A stretch of DNA of 64,000 bases from Morchella semilibera (Eukaryota; Ascomycota; Pezizomycetes; Pezizales; Morchellaceae). Shown piece by piece: positions 1 to 12,793 of the stretch. The stretch spans positions 1,984,001 through 2,048,000 of the forward strand of contig WBVU01000009.1 of NCBI GenBank assembly GCA_009192285.1, given 5' to 3'. Made by a program: the position numbers and the translations under genes. Position 1 is the first letter of the stretch, and every line of letters begins with the position of its first letter. A model generated the notes under the pieces. It made no database searches and was not told where the DNA came from. It saw nothing but the letters and a program-made list of their open reading frames with translations.

Positions 1-3000
1 AACCCCGGAAATCTTATACAAATGCAGAGATGGATGGCGTGCTTCTGTGTGGGTGTGGGGTGTGGTGTCACATGGGAAGACGTACGATGGGGTAATTGAA
101 TTTAATGTGATTCGCTGTGATTCGCTGTGATTCACTCGAATGGATAGTTATGAAAACTAGAGGGTTCCTTTTTTCTTCTGCTCAGCGCCCCGCTAGGCAG
201 TGTTTTTAATTCTGTAGAGGAGCGCCGCCGGGGATACTTTTACTTTTTCACTTTAATTTTCTTTTCTTTCGTATTTTTTTTTTTTTTTTACTTGCGTTTT
301 CATTTTCATTTTTTATTATCACCAGGCCGCCGGCGGAAGTTGGGGCCGAACACGATGATGGGATATTTGCATAAATGCACTTTTTATTTTCTTTCTCTTT
401 CCATTTCATAAGTGGTGCTTGCGGTATTTTTGGGAATTGGATCAGGTGAAGATATTCAGCTTCATGAGTTCAAATGTCGAAAGACCGAACATGCTTTTGC
501 AACGGTCATTGGGAGGTTCGGAGAGTATTCGCTTTCTACATGAGTAACGTTCACATGTAGAGGCACAACCAGCTCGTTGTCATTTGAAGCCTTACTTTTA
601 CCACTGGCAGCCATGGACTAGTGCTTCCACGTAGCGTAGCTAGTAATTGATTAATATGGGTATTATGGGAAAAGTACATGTAGGCATGGCTTTGCAACGT
701 CCAAGAGAAAGTTCTTGGTAATGGGAGTAACGCCTTTTTCTGCCCTTGTACTGCGTTTAGCATATAGCTACATGTAGGACTGCCTCTTTCGATGATTCAT
801 TCTAGAAGCCGGGTGATCAACTGCATACTCCACCGGCGGTATGGGGTAATATAAGCTTCACCTACATATATATATATAAAGTACTACATGTATTGATCCA
901 ACCACATATAGATGAGGGGAGCACGGGGCCACATGTTGAGTGTACGTGTATGGACATACACGTACCCCTTTCTCTACTCGGCTAAGCCAGGCATAACGTC
1001 TAGTTTAACTACATGTATTCTGTACCAGCGAGTCTACGGGGCCCTTGCCGCGGTTACCGACGCTGGAGGTCGTGTTTTCGTAAGTGCATTTAAATTTTAG
1101 TGTGTTACGAATGTTGATGATTAACTGGTTTCTCGGCATTGCTAATCATATGTTTTTTATTCGTTGGTTTCTATTGGGTGCTCTCTTAAACATATTCTTC
1201 CTCCTGTCCTATCGGGTGCATAGTCCCGTATAGAAGAAGAAGGGGATTCTAGCAGCTTGTAAGATTCTGTGCTACATGTGCACAGATCTGTACTTAGGTA
1301 TCGACTGCATGAGATCTTAAGAGGCAGACAATTGGTTCTGCAGCCACTGTTTCGGGAACCGAGTTGTGGTGTGTGAACGATGTCTCCTTTGATATCGACT
1401 CCTGGGGCAGTCTGCCGCCGTTAATGATCCCTAAACTCCAATGTGTATATCTACTCGATGTTAAGATTTTGTAGCCAACGGACGTATAACCGAATTTTCA
1501 TACATACGAATGATTCTTGCTACCGATATTCTTCTATTGGAATCGGAAGAATTTGAGGGTAGGTGAAGATTATCTAATCTCATAGATCTTGATACAGCTG
1601 TGCAGATGCCTCGGGCCCCTGCTGTTGCTCCTCTAGGCATCGAAAGATCTCAAGGCGGATAATGTTTCTCGAGAGGTCTAAAGACAGACCTGCATATTAA
1701 AAGGGTCCAAGAAGGGTTCCTGCATGGCTGGAAACCAAATTGTCCTGGGACCTCTGTTCTCGCAATCAAGGCTTCTTGCTGCCGGTGTTCGGGAGATCTC
1801 ATGCCCTCAAGTTCTCCACAAAATGTACCAGATCATGGAAGAGGAGAGAAAAAAAAGAAAGTAATATCCAAACGGATCCTGCAGCCTTCCCCTCTCCCAC
1901 GAATGGAAGAGAGAATTTCCTGTTAGCGCTCTTCTGTTCTCGAAGAACCGGGTTATTGCCGCTGGTACCGAAATTCAACCGCATCTCTACCCGCATGATA
2001 CGCTACATGATTCTATATTTTCTCGAACCGTGTGTATTCTGCCCTCTTTTACCGTCAATAGGGTCGGGTTACAATAGGCACATATCGTATACATGACCTG
2101 TAACCACCAGCCCAAAGAACCCACGGATCTCCACTTTCATGTAATATGCACGCTCGTCCCCCCTTGGAGGAGAGGGCTTGGAGGGGAGCTCAAGCTTCGT
2201 ATATTGCCAGCCGGTCAGAGCCCAGGATCATCATCCTATAATACCCACGGAAAGCGGAACTGGATGCGTGAGGTTTTTTTACGATATGATTCTATTTTCA
2301 TTAGTCCATGTCATCCGGAAGAGTAGTAAACTGCACATGTGGGTATATATAGGAATTGTAGGGTGAGTTAGCTATAGGAATGTATGGATGCTCGATTACT
2401 GAACCAGCGGATAGAGTAGGCATACGGATACGGCGGCATATAGGCGTCGATACAAGCTTTCCAATACATATATCCATGTTAGTCGGAGAGAAGCGAGGCG
2501 AGGTCAACCAGGGGGGGTGGTAGTAGTGTACATGGTGAAGTGTAGAGAGTAGAGTGAATTTGCATCACCATCTATCATGTGCTAGGGGGGGAGGGGGTAG
2601 TCGTTTACCCTCCCCACCAACCCACCCCCTATCGCGGGACCAGACCCAGATCTACAGCTCTCGAAGATTACATTCCCCCCAACCCAACGCCAAGCAGAAA
2701 CAAGCTTTTTGACATCGGCGCTTAGGTCGGTTCTAGACAGAGGGGCTAGAGGACACTGGCCCCCCGGAATTGCTATGGTAATTTCTTTAAGCGCCTGTTG
2801 GCGTCTGTCTCGGAGGGCGAGAGAGATTGGTATATAGTGAGATTCATGGCCCGTCACTCGTGTGTGCCTAGCGTGTGTGTGATATGTGACGCGAACGTTG
2901 GAGATTGTTGGCTGGGCGGGTTTGGGAGGGATGGGGTGGAACAGATTCGATTAAAACAGGTTACTCTCTCTACCAAGGCTGATCGATAATTACGCAACAG

Positions 3001-4953
3001 GACCCAGGGTGAATGCCTTATGGGGCTGGGGGCAGGGGCTCGAATTGCGAATCTCAACCTTGTCCAAACCATCCCTCCTTGCGGAGGTTTGTTAGGTATG
3101 TATGTAGCTTATGGGTTGAGAGTCCCGTAGGAGACCGTCGGCCGTACCACCACCACCACCACCAATTAATTGATCCAAGCATGCTATAGCTTGCAGCACA
3201 TTAAAAAAAACGCAAAGGCTCGCAATTTGTCCTTAGTTTTGATGTTGAGCGATATTTGTGGTTGTGAAAATGAGTCTTATTCTATTTTCATGCGTGGGGG
3301 GGGGGGGACACGGCGATGCTTGCGGTTTTGCAGAGTACTACTACATATAGTTAGGCAAGGGTGACGGTCACCAATCGAGCTTTCAGAACAGTTGTCATTA
3401 GCCCCTAGTTAGCTACACGGGACTTGGCCTGGGGAGCACGGAGCTCTAGAATACCTAGAGACACATACACCCACACCCACACATGCACCTCGCAGGTACA
3501 TACATGTAGGCAGGAAAGTAGGCAAAATGCAACTCATGCTGCACAGAGATTATATGCGGGCTTCTGTCTTATAGAGTACTCACTCTCCAGTATGTCTTAT
3601 GAGAGGATCACTCTTCACAGATCACTGACTTATATACTAACTGCTCGTTGTTCACAAATGAATAAATAAAAGGATCAGAAGGGGAAGAAAAAAAAAAAAA
3701 AAAAGGGAACTAGTACATCTCCCCATCGAGTTAGCCCCACACCGCAACAAATCTAGGCCCTTCCGCACACACGCGCCCGTTGTAATTAATCTTCTCCAAG
3801 CTCCCCTCTCTCATCCCTAGGTAAGTTCTAGGCCACTATTCACTGTTATGAAATCCACGATATATGTGGTCGAGATTAGGTAGGGTATTCTCTCTCCCAC
3901 CCCCCGGCGGTTCCTAGCTAGTTAGCTTGGTTAGTGGCTGTTGGACCCCCCCCCCCTTGGCGGCCAATTAAGGGCTTTTAGTGTAATATTGCAAAGTACA
4001 TGTAGTGATCTTAGCTAGTAGTATATGCCAATTTTGAAATTTAGATACCAGCTGGGGGTGGGTGGGTGTCAGGATGTAGGCAGTTGGTGCATTTAAGTGC
4101 ATTATGTTACATACTCGTGTCTAACAGAGCTCGAGTATATATATAATCTTTCCTCTTTCCCTGGCCATCTTCACAGCCGGCATCGCATGGTGGTCGCCTT
4201 CTTTTCAGCCTTCCTTCCTTCCCCATTATAGTTGAGTCTTGACCTAGCTTACCGGGGTCATTGTCCTGCCCTACGCACGCTAATAGGGACGCTTGAATTG
4301 AATCGACCTCATCATCTGCTTCTCCCACTTTTGTGCTGCTATCTTCATATCCATCGTCAAGTTTCCGACGTCAGTATAACTCAATCGATTTAGTCACACC
4401 ATTCTACATACTTGCTGCACTGAGTTCGAGTTCGCTCTACTACTGGATTTTTATCAATACTGAAAGGTATGAAACTACTGTGGCATATAGTTGACTGATA
4501 CACAATTGCTCACACCAGCTAGAGTTGATAGGAACCAGCTCTCCGAGGAAAAAAAAAGTAATTAAAGGGCAAAAAAAAAAGAGTTTTAGGGAAATCGAGA
4601 ATAAAATCCCAATCCAACCCAACTATTGACCCTCAAAAAGAAAAAAAAAAAAAGAAACCCATCGAAACAAAAGAAATCAAAATCAAAAGGAACAATTGCC
4701 GGGAACAGCAGCTCGGATAATATATCATAAAAAGGAAGCCCACACGTTCGTATACAAAAAGTCAGCGCCCCATTATAAGAAGACATCATCCCCACCTGCA
4801 CCAAGGGTACCGACCACCCCTCTCACAAGCACAAGCCCCAGAACCGAAAGAGGAGAATCTAAACGCTTCAAACCCGGAAAAGCAAAACCTGGAGTAGAAG
4901 AGGCATCATTTAATCTAATCCTATCTGGACTTTATATATTCAACGCCCCAACA
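1..4953. other. gene-free stretch
   Basis: No reading frame here resembles a protein, and none has plausible introns. The stretch holds six TACATGTA palindromes (675, 769, 885, 1010, 3501, 3997), a poly(G) run of about 12 near 3296-3307, a poly(C) run of about 11 near 3946-3956, and A- and T-rich runs. The last 300 bases are A-rich and precede the transposase gene. Confidence 0.6.
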
Positions 4954-6301
4954 ATGCCTGCCAAAAAGAATAGGAGACTCCTTGAGCTAGGGCTCAATGA
5001 GTTTCTCAAGGGATCCCCTATATCTTCGGCCGCCGAAATCGCTGATGCCGGCCCACGCACGATATACCGCGCAAAAGAGCGCGTTCGCAAGTACGGCGCG
5101 GTATATGCGCCCAAGCCTGAAAACGAAGGTCGTCCGCGGGAACTGGACCCGCATATGATGGAGGTATGCATCACCAATCTTACGAGGATCCTCATTCACA
5201 TTACTCCCAATATATAGGAGTTATTTTATAGAACTACTCATATCACCTAGAGCTTCGTTAAAACACATGCTAATCTATAATTAAACCCACAGTGGCTGCT
5301 ATTGCTCCTCGAAGGGAAGCCAGATATGTTTCTTGATGAGATGCGTGATGAGCTTGAGGACGTCTACGACCGCAAGTTCAGTCTTCCCACAATTTCCCGG
5401 CGCCTCAAGGAAGCCAAATGGTCCAAAAATATAGCCGTTCAGGAGGCAAGGGATCGGAACGCTACAGCGCGCAATCACTACCTAAAGGAGATGAAGGAAT
5501 TCCGCCGCACACAGCTAGTCTTTGTTGACGAGAGCGCGGCAAACGAGAAGGTCGGTGACCGTAAGAGGATTTGGGGCTACCGCGAATCTCCACCCAAAAA
5601 AGATACCTCCAAGTCTACCGAAATCCATAGTGATGGTGATAGTTCCGGCGCTGGCGTTGTCACAGGTGGCGGCCGCCGCCGGTCATCACTGGCCGGATAT
5701 CCGGTCTCCCCACCTCAGGAGGAACATTTGGCCCCGGAGGGAGCATCTCGCATGGATCTTGAACAAACTGCCGGGGAGCAGGCATCTACGCAGAATGCAA
5801 CAAAGAAGTTCGAGAGATATTCTATTCTCCCAGCATTTACTATCAATGGTAATTAGTAACCTGACAATACCTATATAAGCAAACCTCTAACCAGTCCTTC
5901 CAGGTTTTATTTGTCATGACATAGTAGAATCGGCACCTGCTCCTCCATACGATAGTGAAAGCTTCTATATCTTCCTACGAGACACCCTGCTACCGCTGTG
6001 CAACCCCTACCCAGGTGACAACAGTGTGCTCATTATGGACGACTCACAGATTCATCGCGGGCCAGCGATACGGGAACTAGTGGAGACTGCTGGCTGCAAG
6101 CTTATCTATCTGCCTCCCTGCTCTCCGGACCTAAACCCCGTCGAGAATGCGATGATTTACGTCAAGAAATGGACCCAGCTACATACAATTGAGTTCAGAA
6201 AGGCGCACGAAGGAAACTACGTGCCTCAGTTCTTTGAGGCTGCGATGCGGGCGGTGGATGCAAGGGCATGTGACGGCTTCTATAGGAAGGCCGGGCTGTA
6301 G
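4954..6301 (+). CDS. Tc1/mariner-like transposase (DD34E), three exons
   Basis: Predicted 387-residue transposase of the Tc1/mariner superfamily (DDE_3-type fold), which would cut and paste an element at TA sites. Exons are 4954-5163, 5293-5848 and 5904-6301; both introns have GT..AG borders and keep frame. Residues 1-70 look like a helix-turn-helix DNA-binding region. The catalytic triad appears as Asp about 149 (FVDESAANEK), Asp about 302 (LIMDDSQIH) and Glu about 336 (SPDLNPVEN), so the last two are 34 apart as in Tc1. Between WGYRESP and the strand YSILPAFTINGF lies about 70 residues rich in Ser, Gly and Gln that most Tc1 enzymes lack. The frame is intact. I could not find matching terminal inverted repeats in the flanks, so it may be a live element with unrecognised ends, a stranded copy, or a domesticated gene. 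Confidence 0.85.
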
Positions 6302-7672
6302 AGCCAACGCAATTTGACGACAAAGGGTGTTGCCAAATGATATTCTAGGAGGTTGTGTTGATGTTACGCTAGCATTTGTGGAGAGTTGTGGCCATGCTTT
6401 TACTTGGTGAACATACGCATGGAAGTGTCTTGGCGTTTGTCTCCTTTTATCATTTTTATCATTTTCTATTTTTCCTTCTCTTTTCTTGGTTGGGCTCAAA
6501 AAAGTTATCAGCAGCATATTAACAACAGGTGGCTTAGTATCCGGGGGAGTACTCTAGCTAGGGGACGAGTCTGATCGGCATGTACCCTCAGTCTCCTCCG
6601 GAAACTAACACCACTTGTGGCTATATAGTACACCATTCATCGATATCTCTCTTTATACGTCAGTCTTAGGCGGAGGAGAGAGTTATGGGGGTGCATAGGC
6701 ATTGGGTTGGGGGGGGGGGGGGAGCGGGGGGAGGAGTTCTTTGATTTACAATTTTTATATTTTATTTTTTCTCGGTTTTCATTTTGTATAGGGAAAGAGG
6801 AAGCTGGGTGCTCGGGTTTTTTCTTTTCTCATCTTTTTTTTTCTTTTTTATCTCTTCATTTTCATTTTCATTTTCATTTTCATTTTTTCATTTTTTCATT
6901 TTTCATTTTTTCGGATTCATGGCCGGCCGGGTTTTTCATATTTATTATTATTATTATTTTTTTTTTTCATCGCAATAAAATGGTGTAAAATCGACAAGCC
7001 GGAAGAGGGCCTCTTTAGCCGAGCTTCCTCCTCATCACAAGCAAGCCAATAGAATTTCTCATCTAGAATAGTATCGCTACAAGCAAGAGTCATAAATACG
7101 TGTACTCGTTTGCCAACATAAGATGCAAATGGCGGAGACAGGGGCGAATTGTATGAGATCACCACCACTCCATACAAATTATCCTATATAATGGTGGGGG
7201 CAGTAATTCTTTTTCTGTCTATCGATAAGGGCGCCCGGTTAGGAATCTGCGGGCGACAAAGATCTACATCTCTTGGTTAAGCTTGGGCCTTGTGTGCATG
7301 GACATGATGGGACCATCTACTCGTTGCCACAACGTGTGTTAGGCGCTACGAAAAGTCTCCATAGTCGGTACAATGATACGTATACACCCCTGGGTAAGGT
7401 ATGGATGGGATAATAGTAATTAGAGAGTCTGTGCAAAGCTTCTTCTTTCAAATTGACTGACTCTGGCTGTTTCAAAACTACATGTTCTGGAAGGAATAAT
7501 ACGTGGACGTTGTTTGCGTTGTCCTGTAAGGCTACTTACATACCTGACCAGCTAGCGAGGCGCGAAACAGCCAACGCTGTAACCCGAATGATTGCCCATG
7601 AGTCAGTCTAGAACAACTATTTTTATTTTTGGTCTGGCTAAATTAAATTTTTTGTTGGCGTGGGTCGTGTAA
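6302..7672. other. intergenic, low-complexity rich
   Basis: No gene is visible. It contains a poly(G) run of about 14 near 6709-6722, a T-rich block with tandem CATTTT units (about 6856-6910), and an ATT/TTA trinucleotide run near 6940-6965. It separates the transposase from the 3' end of RIO1. Confidence 0.6.
6856..6912. repeat. (CATTTT)n microsatellite
   Basis: Five or more tandem CATTTT hexamers grade into imperfect CATTTTTT units. Simple-sequence repeat in intergenic DNA. Confidence 0.8.
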
Positions 7673-9691
7673 TCATTTCCCCTTCTTACCGCTAATAATC
7701 TTCTTCTTGATGTGTTTAGGCATTTTAGTTTTTCGGGCCTCGCGTTTCTCTTCCTTAACTTTCTTCTTGTGGTCCTGTTGGCATTTTTGTTTCGAGTAGT
7801 CAGCGGCGTAGTGTTTCTGATGGGGGTAGGGGGGGGGGCGGGGGGCTTTGGGTATGAGAACTGAGTGAGGAATGGAAAAGGCCGTGGCAGGGAACCAAAC
7901 ACTCAGGCAGATTGTTGTCTGAACTAGGGACTTGGGGAACTAACCTTCTTCTCTTCCTTGTCCTCGTGTTTCTTTCCACGGGGCTTCTTGTCCACGTCTC
8001 TGTCCTTCTTGTGGATCCTCGCACCACCGTCTTCGCCTTCACCTTCGTCACTCCTCTCTTGCTCGCTGTCTTCGCCGCTATCCTCCTCCTTTTCACTGCC
8101 CTCCTCCTCCTCCTCCTCCTCCTCAACCCTCTTCTCCGCTAGAAGGTCTTTGTAGACCAGGTCTGCGCCCTCCCTCGACCGACCTTCTCTGCATCTCGCT
8201 CAACATCGTATACCTCTTCCAAAGTCCTCGGCACATATGCCTGTCTGTAGACTGCGATATCGACCTCTGTGTCGACCTCGCCGCCTCTCTGCAATGTCTC
8301 TACAGGCTCATCGCCCTTCGTGATCCACTCGAAGATCGTCTTTTCCGGCACCGTCTCGACACCTTTCCTGCGGAAAAAGTCACACACATTCTTAATATCC
8401 ATGCGCAGGAACTCGAGCGAGCGCGGATGGTCATGCTCAACCGACTGTGACACATCAATGATCCAGAGCCGCTTTTGGTGGTACAGAACGTTGTACTCGC
8501 TCAGATCTGCGTGTACTAGCCGGCACTTGCGATACATGTCTTGCATGAGGCCAAGCAGTTCGAGGTACAGGGCATCCCACACCCGTTCGTCTTCGATGGG
8601 GGCGTCACGCAGCCGCGGTGCAGGCCACCCCTTCTTGTCACCAATGAAGCCCATAACAAGGACATGCAGGCGGAGATAGAAAGGCTCAGGACATGGGAGA
8701 CCGGCGGCCCACAGGCGCTTGAGATTGCGCATTTCTTTCTCGGCCCAGATCTTGACCATGGCACGGGGGTTGGACTTATTGTAGCCATTGCGGAAGCGAT
8801 GCTCGCCAGTGACGTACCGGTCCCGGTCCTTGAATACTAGGATGGCCGTCTTGTAGACTTTGATGGCGCGGTGGAGGGGTGAGGACGAGTCGGGAGAGTC
8901 GGAGAGCGCGTGGTAGACATTGGCTTCCTTCCCGGTGGAGAGAACGCCGTTGATGGTGTGGATGGTGTTGCGGTTGATGAGCTGCAGGAGAATCATGCGG
9001 GTACGGGGGTCGAGTACTTGTTCGGAAGTTGCGCGCTCGGATTTATCCGTTGTTCTATAGGCAGTGTTCCCAATATCAATAACCAATATCACAAAGTAGA
9101 ATTACAATATGAAATGCGCAATAAGAAATAAGCAATAACTAAAAACCCGGGCCGGTGAGGTGGGGGGTCCAAAAATGTGGAACCACAAACTCACTTGCTA
9201 GAGCCCCCCATCCCACTCTCCACATCCCCTAACTTAATCCTCGCCGCAAATTTCGTCAAGCTTTGTATCTGGTCGTCAACACGCGCCTTGACGTTGGCGT
9301 TTGGCTTCAACTTATTTCCCTTGACCACACCTTCTGCACTTGCGGCGTTGGTTGCCGTGGTTGCCTCAATCGCCTTCCGCTGCCGGTTGTACGACTTTGT
9401 GAAATCGCCACCGCCTCCACCAGATTCAGTCCAGTCCTGATCATTGAGCTCATCGTCAAACAGCTCGTCGTATGAATCTTCGTCTTCTCCGTTATCCTCA
9501 TCGTAATACCTCTCCTCCTCTCCCTGGTTATGTGTGGTAGTGACAGCCTGCGATACGTCTGCAGCCTGCTCGGAGTCGGCGAAGCGGTCGAGGTTATTGA
9601 TATATCCCTGGTTGGGAACGTAGTCGTAGCGTGGACTTGCGGCGGCAGTGTACTGCGGGAGACTCTGCTGTTGCTGCTGTGACTCGGCCAT
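7673..9691 (-). CDS. RIO1: RIO1 atypical serine/threonine protein kinase
   Basis: RIO1 acts in late 40S ribosomal subunit maturation. Exons on the minus strand are 9691-9195, 9054-7945 and 7816-7673, giving about 583 residues if one frame break is allowed for. The N-terminus (MAESQQQQQ) is Gln-rich and acidic. The RIO domain shows the ATP loop STGKEANVYHA (about 205), the catalytic loop HADLSEYN (about 347, Asp349) and the metal motif IDVSQSVEHDHP (Asp about 366). The tail is a poly-Glu stretch followed by a Lys/Arg-rich end (KMPKHIKKK) typical of RIO1. After DAEKVGRG (about residue 459) the frame runs to a stop, while the expected EGADLVYKDLLAEK continues one frame over. One extra base in the CCC run at 8172-8174 restores it. 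Since RIO1 is essential in yeast, a sequencing error is likely. An antisense frame at 8541-8840 is a shadow. Confidence 0.95.
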
Positions 9692-10770
9692 TTGTAGCTT
9701 CTTCTGTGGGGGAAGGTGGGGGGTTGTGAAAATATTCTGTGTTGGAGTTTTTGTCTCGGTGGGCTGTGGTTGTGTATTTACTCGTATGACGTAAAGTGTT
9801 GTTTTTTTTGGTAGGTTAATTTTTTTTTTGTCGATGTTGGAGGGGTCCCGAGTGGAGGGGTAAACCATATTTATTTTTTTATGAGCCTGAGTGAATTTAT
9901 GTGGGGGGGGCGGCTTGGCGGAACTCATGAATTATCACTCGGTCCACGTGTATACATACATGTACATGTATATAAGCGTGGGGGATAAAGATTACAAGAC
10001 ACCAACCATACGAGGACGGCAGATGAAATTATTGAATATTATACCTAGTAAGTACATATGCATACGGGTATATATCCTGGGAAAAAAATGAATTGCGTAT
10101 ATATCGTGGGTAATGTCAGACCCAAGATCTAAAATCCGATCAGCACTAGCACGTCACGTCGTATAGTATACCAATCATGCGCGCGAACCCACAAATTATT
10201 ATAAAGCCTAAAAGGCTCGAATTCCCAGGCCCAAAATCGCAACCAGAAACCTACATGTGTCAACGCACAAACTATATGTAACACATATATGAAATCAGTT
10301 ACAAATTACAGCATACGAGGAGTAAGACTCCCCCCCGGATCTCGTAACGAGTAAGCACTGTTGTGTCTCAAGTACGTACTGCTGGCGCATGGCGCAAGAT
10401 CAAAATATAGGATAACAAGAGATATACAAACTAACGTATTAATAAAACTAGGAGCTATTATTATTTAGGCTAGACTATCACTCACTTAATTTCTTCCACC
10501 ATAATTAAGTCTTCAGTCTCAGGTCAAATACACGCGTCTAAACAGCACAACTCTCCCCCTCGCCAGGAAGTGTTCCCACATAATATGTGCCACATATACA
10601 CACGGCATGAGAAGCCACTCTAGGTATCGATTACACAAGCTGATATACTGCTGGATAACTATATAGCCTTAGATCCTAGCTGGTTAGAATCAGAGCTTGT
10701 CTGTGTCCCCTCATTACTCCCTTTTCGCAGTCCCGGAAAGGGAATAGAAGCAGGGGGTGGGAAAGGGCAG

Positions 10771-10838
10771 GTAGGGCTAGTCCTCTTTCCACTCGACTGG
10801 ACAATATAGCCGTAGAGGGAGTGAGAGACTAGCCCTAC
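10771..10838. repeat. short inverted repeat with perfect 12-bp arms
   Basis: GTAGGGCTAGTC at 10771-10782 is matched by its exact reverse complement at 10827-10838, with 44 bp between. It could be a small MITE relic or a chance hairpin in pyrimidine-rich DNA. Confidence 0.6.
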
Positions 10839-12253
10839 TATCCCTCTCCTGGTCACTATCAGATTAGGAAGGCGGAGGGGAGCCTCTCTTTATTCCCCAG
10901 CTATCCCAATAAGTCTTTTATTTCCTATTTATCTTTTTATATGTTGGGTCGTTTTAACTACCCTCTGCTCCTGCATGTCCCTGCCCCTCTACTTCCCCCT
11001 CTTCGCGGAGGAGAGAACACACAAAGGCCCCCCTAACCCCAAACCCAAGGGTCAGGAGAGGCATTTTATACATTATGTCCCTTAGATCACAATCAATACT
11101 CTGGGTGCAGTCCGAGGGCTTGAGAGTGGTTTCCGACTTCTCTTCAACTTTTATATATAGAGGTATTGCGGGGTGTCATGATCATAAGTGAGAGCAACCA
11201 CCAAACCCATCTATGGCCTCACAAGCCAAAGCAGTGCTCTTGATGAGACACTTAGGGTAAATATATTCTCACAACCAGGAAGTCTACCTATAAATCCAAT
11301 ACAAACTTTGGTTGCAACGGGTTTTCGGTTACTCGATAATACGTATATACAATTGGAGGAGAGAAAATATCCACTATGGCTTCAACTCTTGCTCATTCTC
11401 GCCGAACTAACAAGATAGATATGACATTCGCCAGCCTTGTCTCTTATCATGATCATCTGCGCCTTTACAATTACCCCAAGACAATGGGGCATCTCTATAC
11501 TAGTAATGTGCTAACAATGATTATTCTACTACTCCCTTAGCCACGCTCAGACCTAAAATAGTGGTCCACTCCTCTAAAGCATACCGTGTTAATGCGCTAC
11601 CAGTATATTTTCCCCACGTTATCTTTTATGGGTAATAGCTCACGTTAAGTTCGTTTCCTACACGACGGGCCTAGGATGCTGAAAAAGGAGAGATTTGATC
11701 ATTGGTCATGATGTCAATACCCCAGTAAGGATGTTACTACATTCAAGTTATGAGTATACGCGCAACTGCATAACTTCACTTATGATGCAAAGATTGTCCA
11801 CGGACGGCTGCTGCGGCTGTAAAATATGCGAAACAAGTATACCTGGACCAACAGTCTGCTAACGAGACAATTAATTGCGGTGGGGGCCGCCCCAAAGCTT
11901 AAGCAAAATTTGCAAAAGGCTAGGGGCCGAGAGCTAGCTAGTCAGCAATTGTCAAATTAATAATACCTCGCCTAGAGGTGAAAAACCAACAACCCTCCGA
12001 GCTTTACCAGACCCGTTCCTGGGAACTATATATCAGAAACTTGGGAGCCATCCTATGAGTACCATGGTACTACCAAAAGCGCAAAGGAGCTCTGGAACCT
12101 GTGGTTCTCAACCTTAACCTACCCCATGATCGATCCCAGATTTAAAAGTAGCTTACATGTGGTTGCGCGTGTGGAGACCAGTCACATACCCGACGATACT
12201 GAGTTGACCATTTCCAACGCAAGATTACTCGATTCGATCGACGCCGATGCTTA

Positions 12254-12301
12254 GGAGCTCTGACACAGAGCTACCTACTTGTAAGTAGCTGTCATAGCTC
12301 C
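12254..12301. repeat. 48-bp near-perfect hairpin
   Basis: Outer arms GGAGCTCTGACA and TGTCATAGCTCC match at 11 of 12 positions. Inner arms AGCTACCTAC and GTAAGTAGCT match at 9 of 10, around a 2-base loop. No flanking duplication was identified. Confidence 0.65.
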
Positions 12302-12690
12302 ACGGGAGCTTACAGTTGCCCCTCCATCTAATATGGACCATTCTACCATGCCGCTCCCGAGTCTCCGAGGGAAAAGAACATCCTTGTTAGTGCATAGAAT
12401 GGAACAGCATACATGCTTGTAGCAGTCAGTTTTCATAACACGGTACAGCTACCAGGCATACATTGATCGCCAGGTCAAGCGTCGTCGGCATATAGCTTCG
12501 AAGCAGCTAGGGTACTATATTCGGCAATTAAATAAGGCAGCCTTGATAGCTTCAAATTACCGATATCAGGATATAAATATCGCCGATCAGTCATATTGAT
12601 TTTGTGAGAACGGTCCTAAAACCGGGTGAGAATATCAAGTAAGCGGCATTTTAATTCTGGCAGAATGAGTAGAGTGGGTACTCGTAACTG

Positions 12691-12793
12691 CATAGCGTTT
12701 TCGGACTGAACTGGGTATGCATATGGGCAATATTGATGCGTAACAACCAGATTTTGGTGGTATGCAGCCCCAGTCCAGTTCGGAAACGTTATG
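12691..12793. repeat. MITE-like inverted-repeat element
   Basis: The left arm begins CATAGCGTTTTCGGACTGAA (12691) and the right arm, read in reverse complement from 12792, begins CATAACGTTTCCGAACTGGA. Over the first 25 bases the differences are mostly transitions. The arms may extend outwards in more degraded form. About 100 bp with no coding capacity: this is the shape of a small non-autonomous DNA transposon. Confidence 0.6.

Noticed and set aside
7800-8126. Poly-Arg frame beside RIO1
   Set aside because: Out-of-frame reading of the RIO1 acidic tail and its last intron.
8165-8180. A very short intron (17 or 21 bp) as explanation of the RIO1 frame change
   Set aside because: Far shorter than any other intron in the window, and a single missing base gives a better match to the family.
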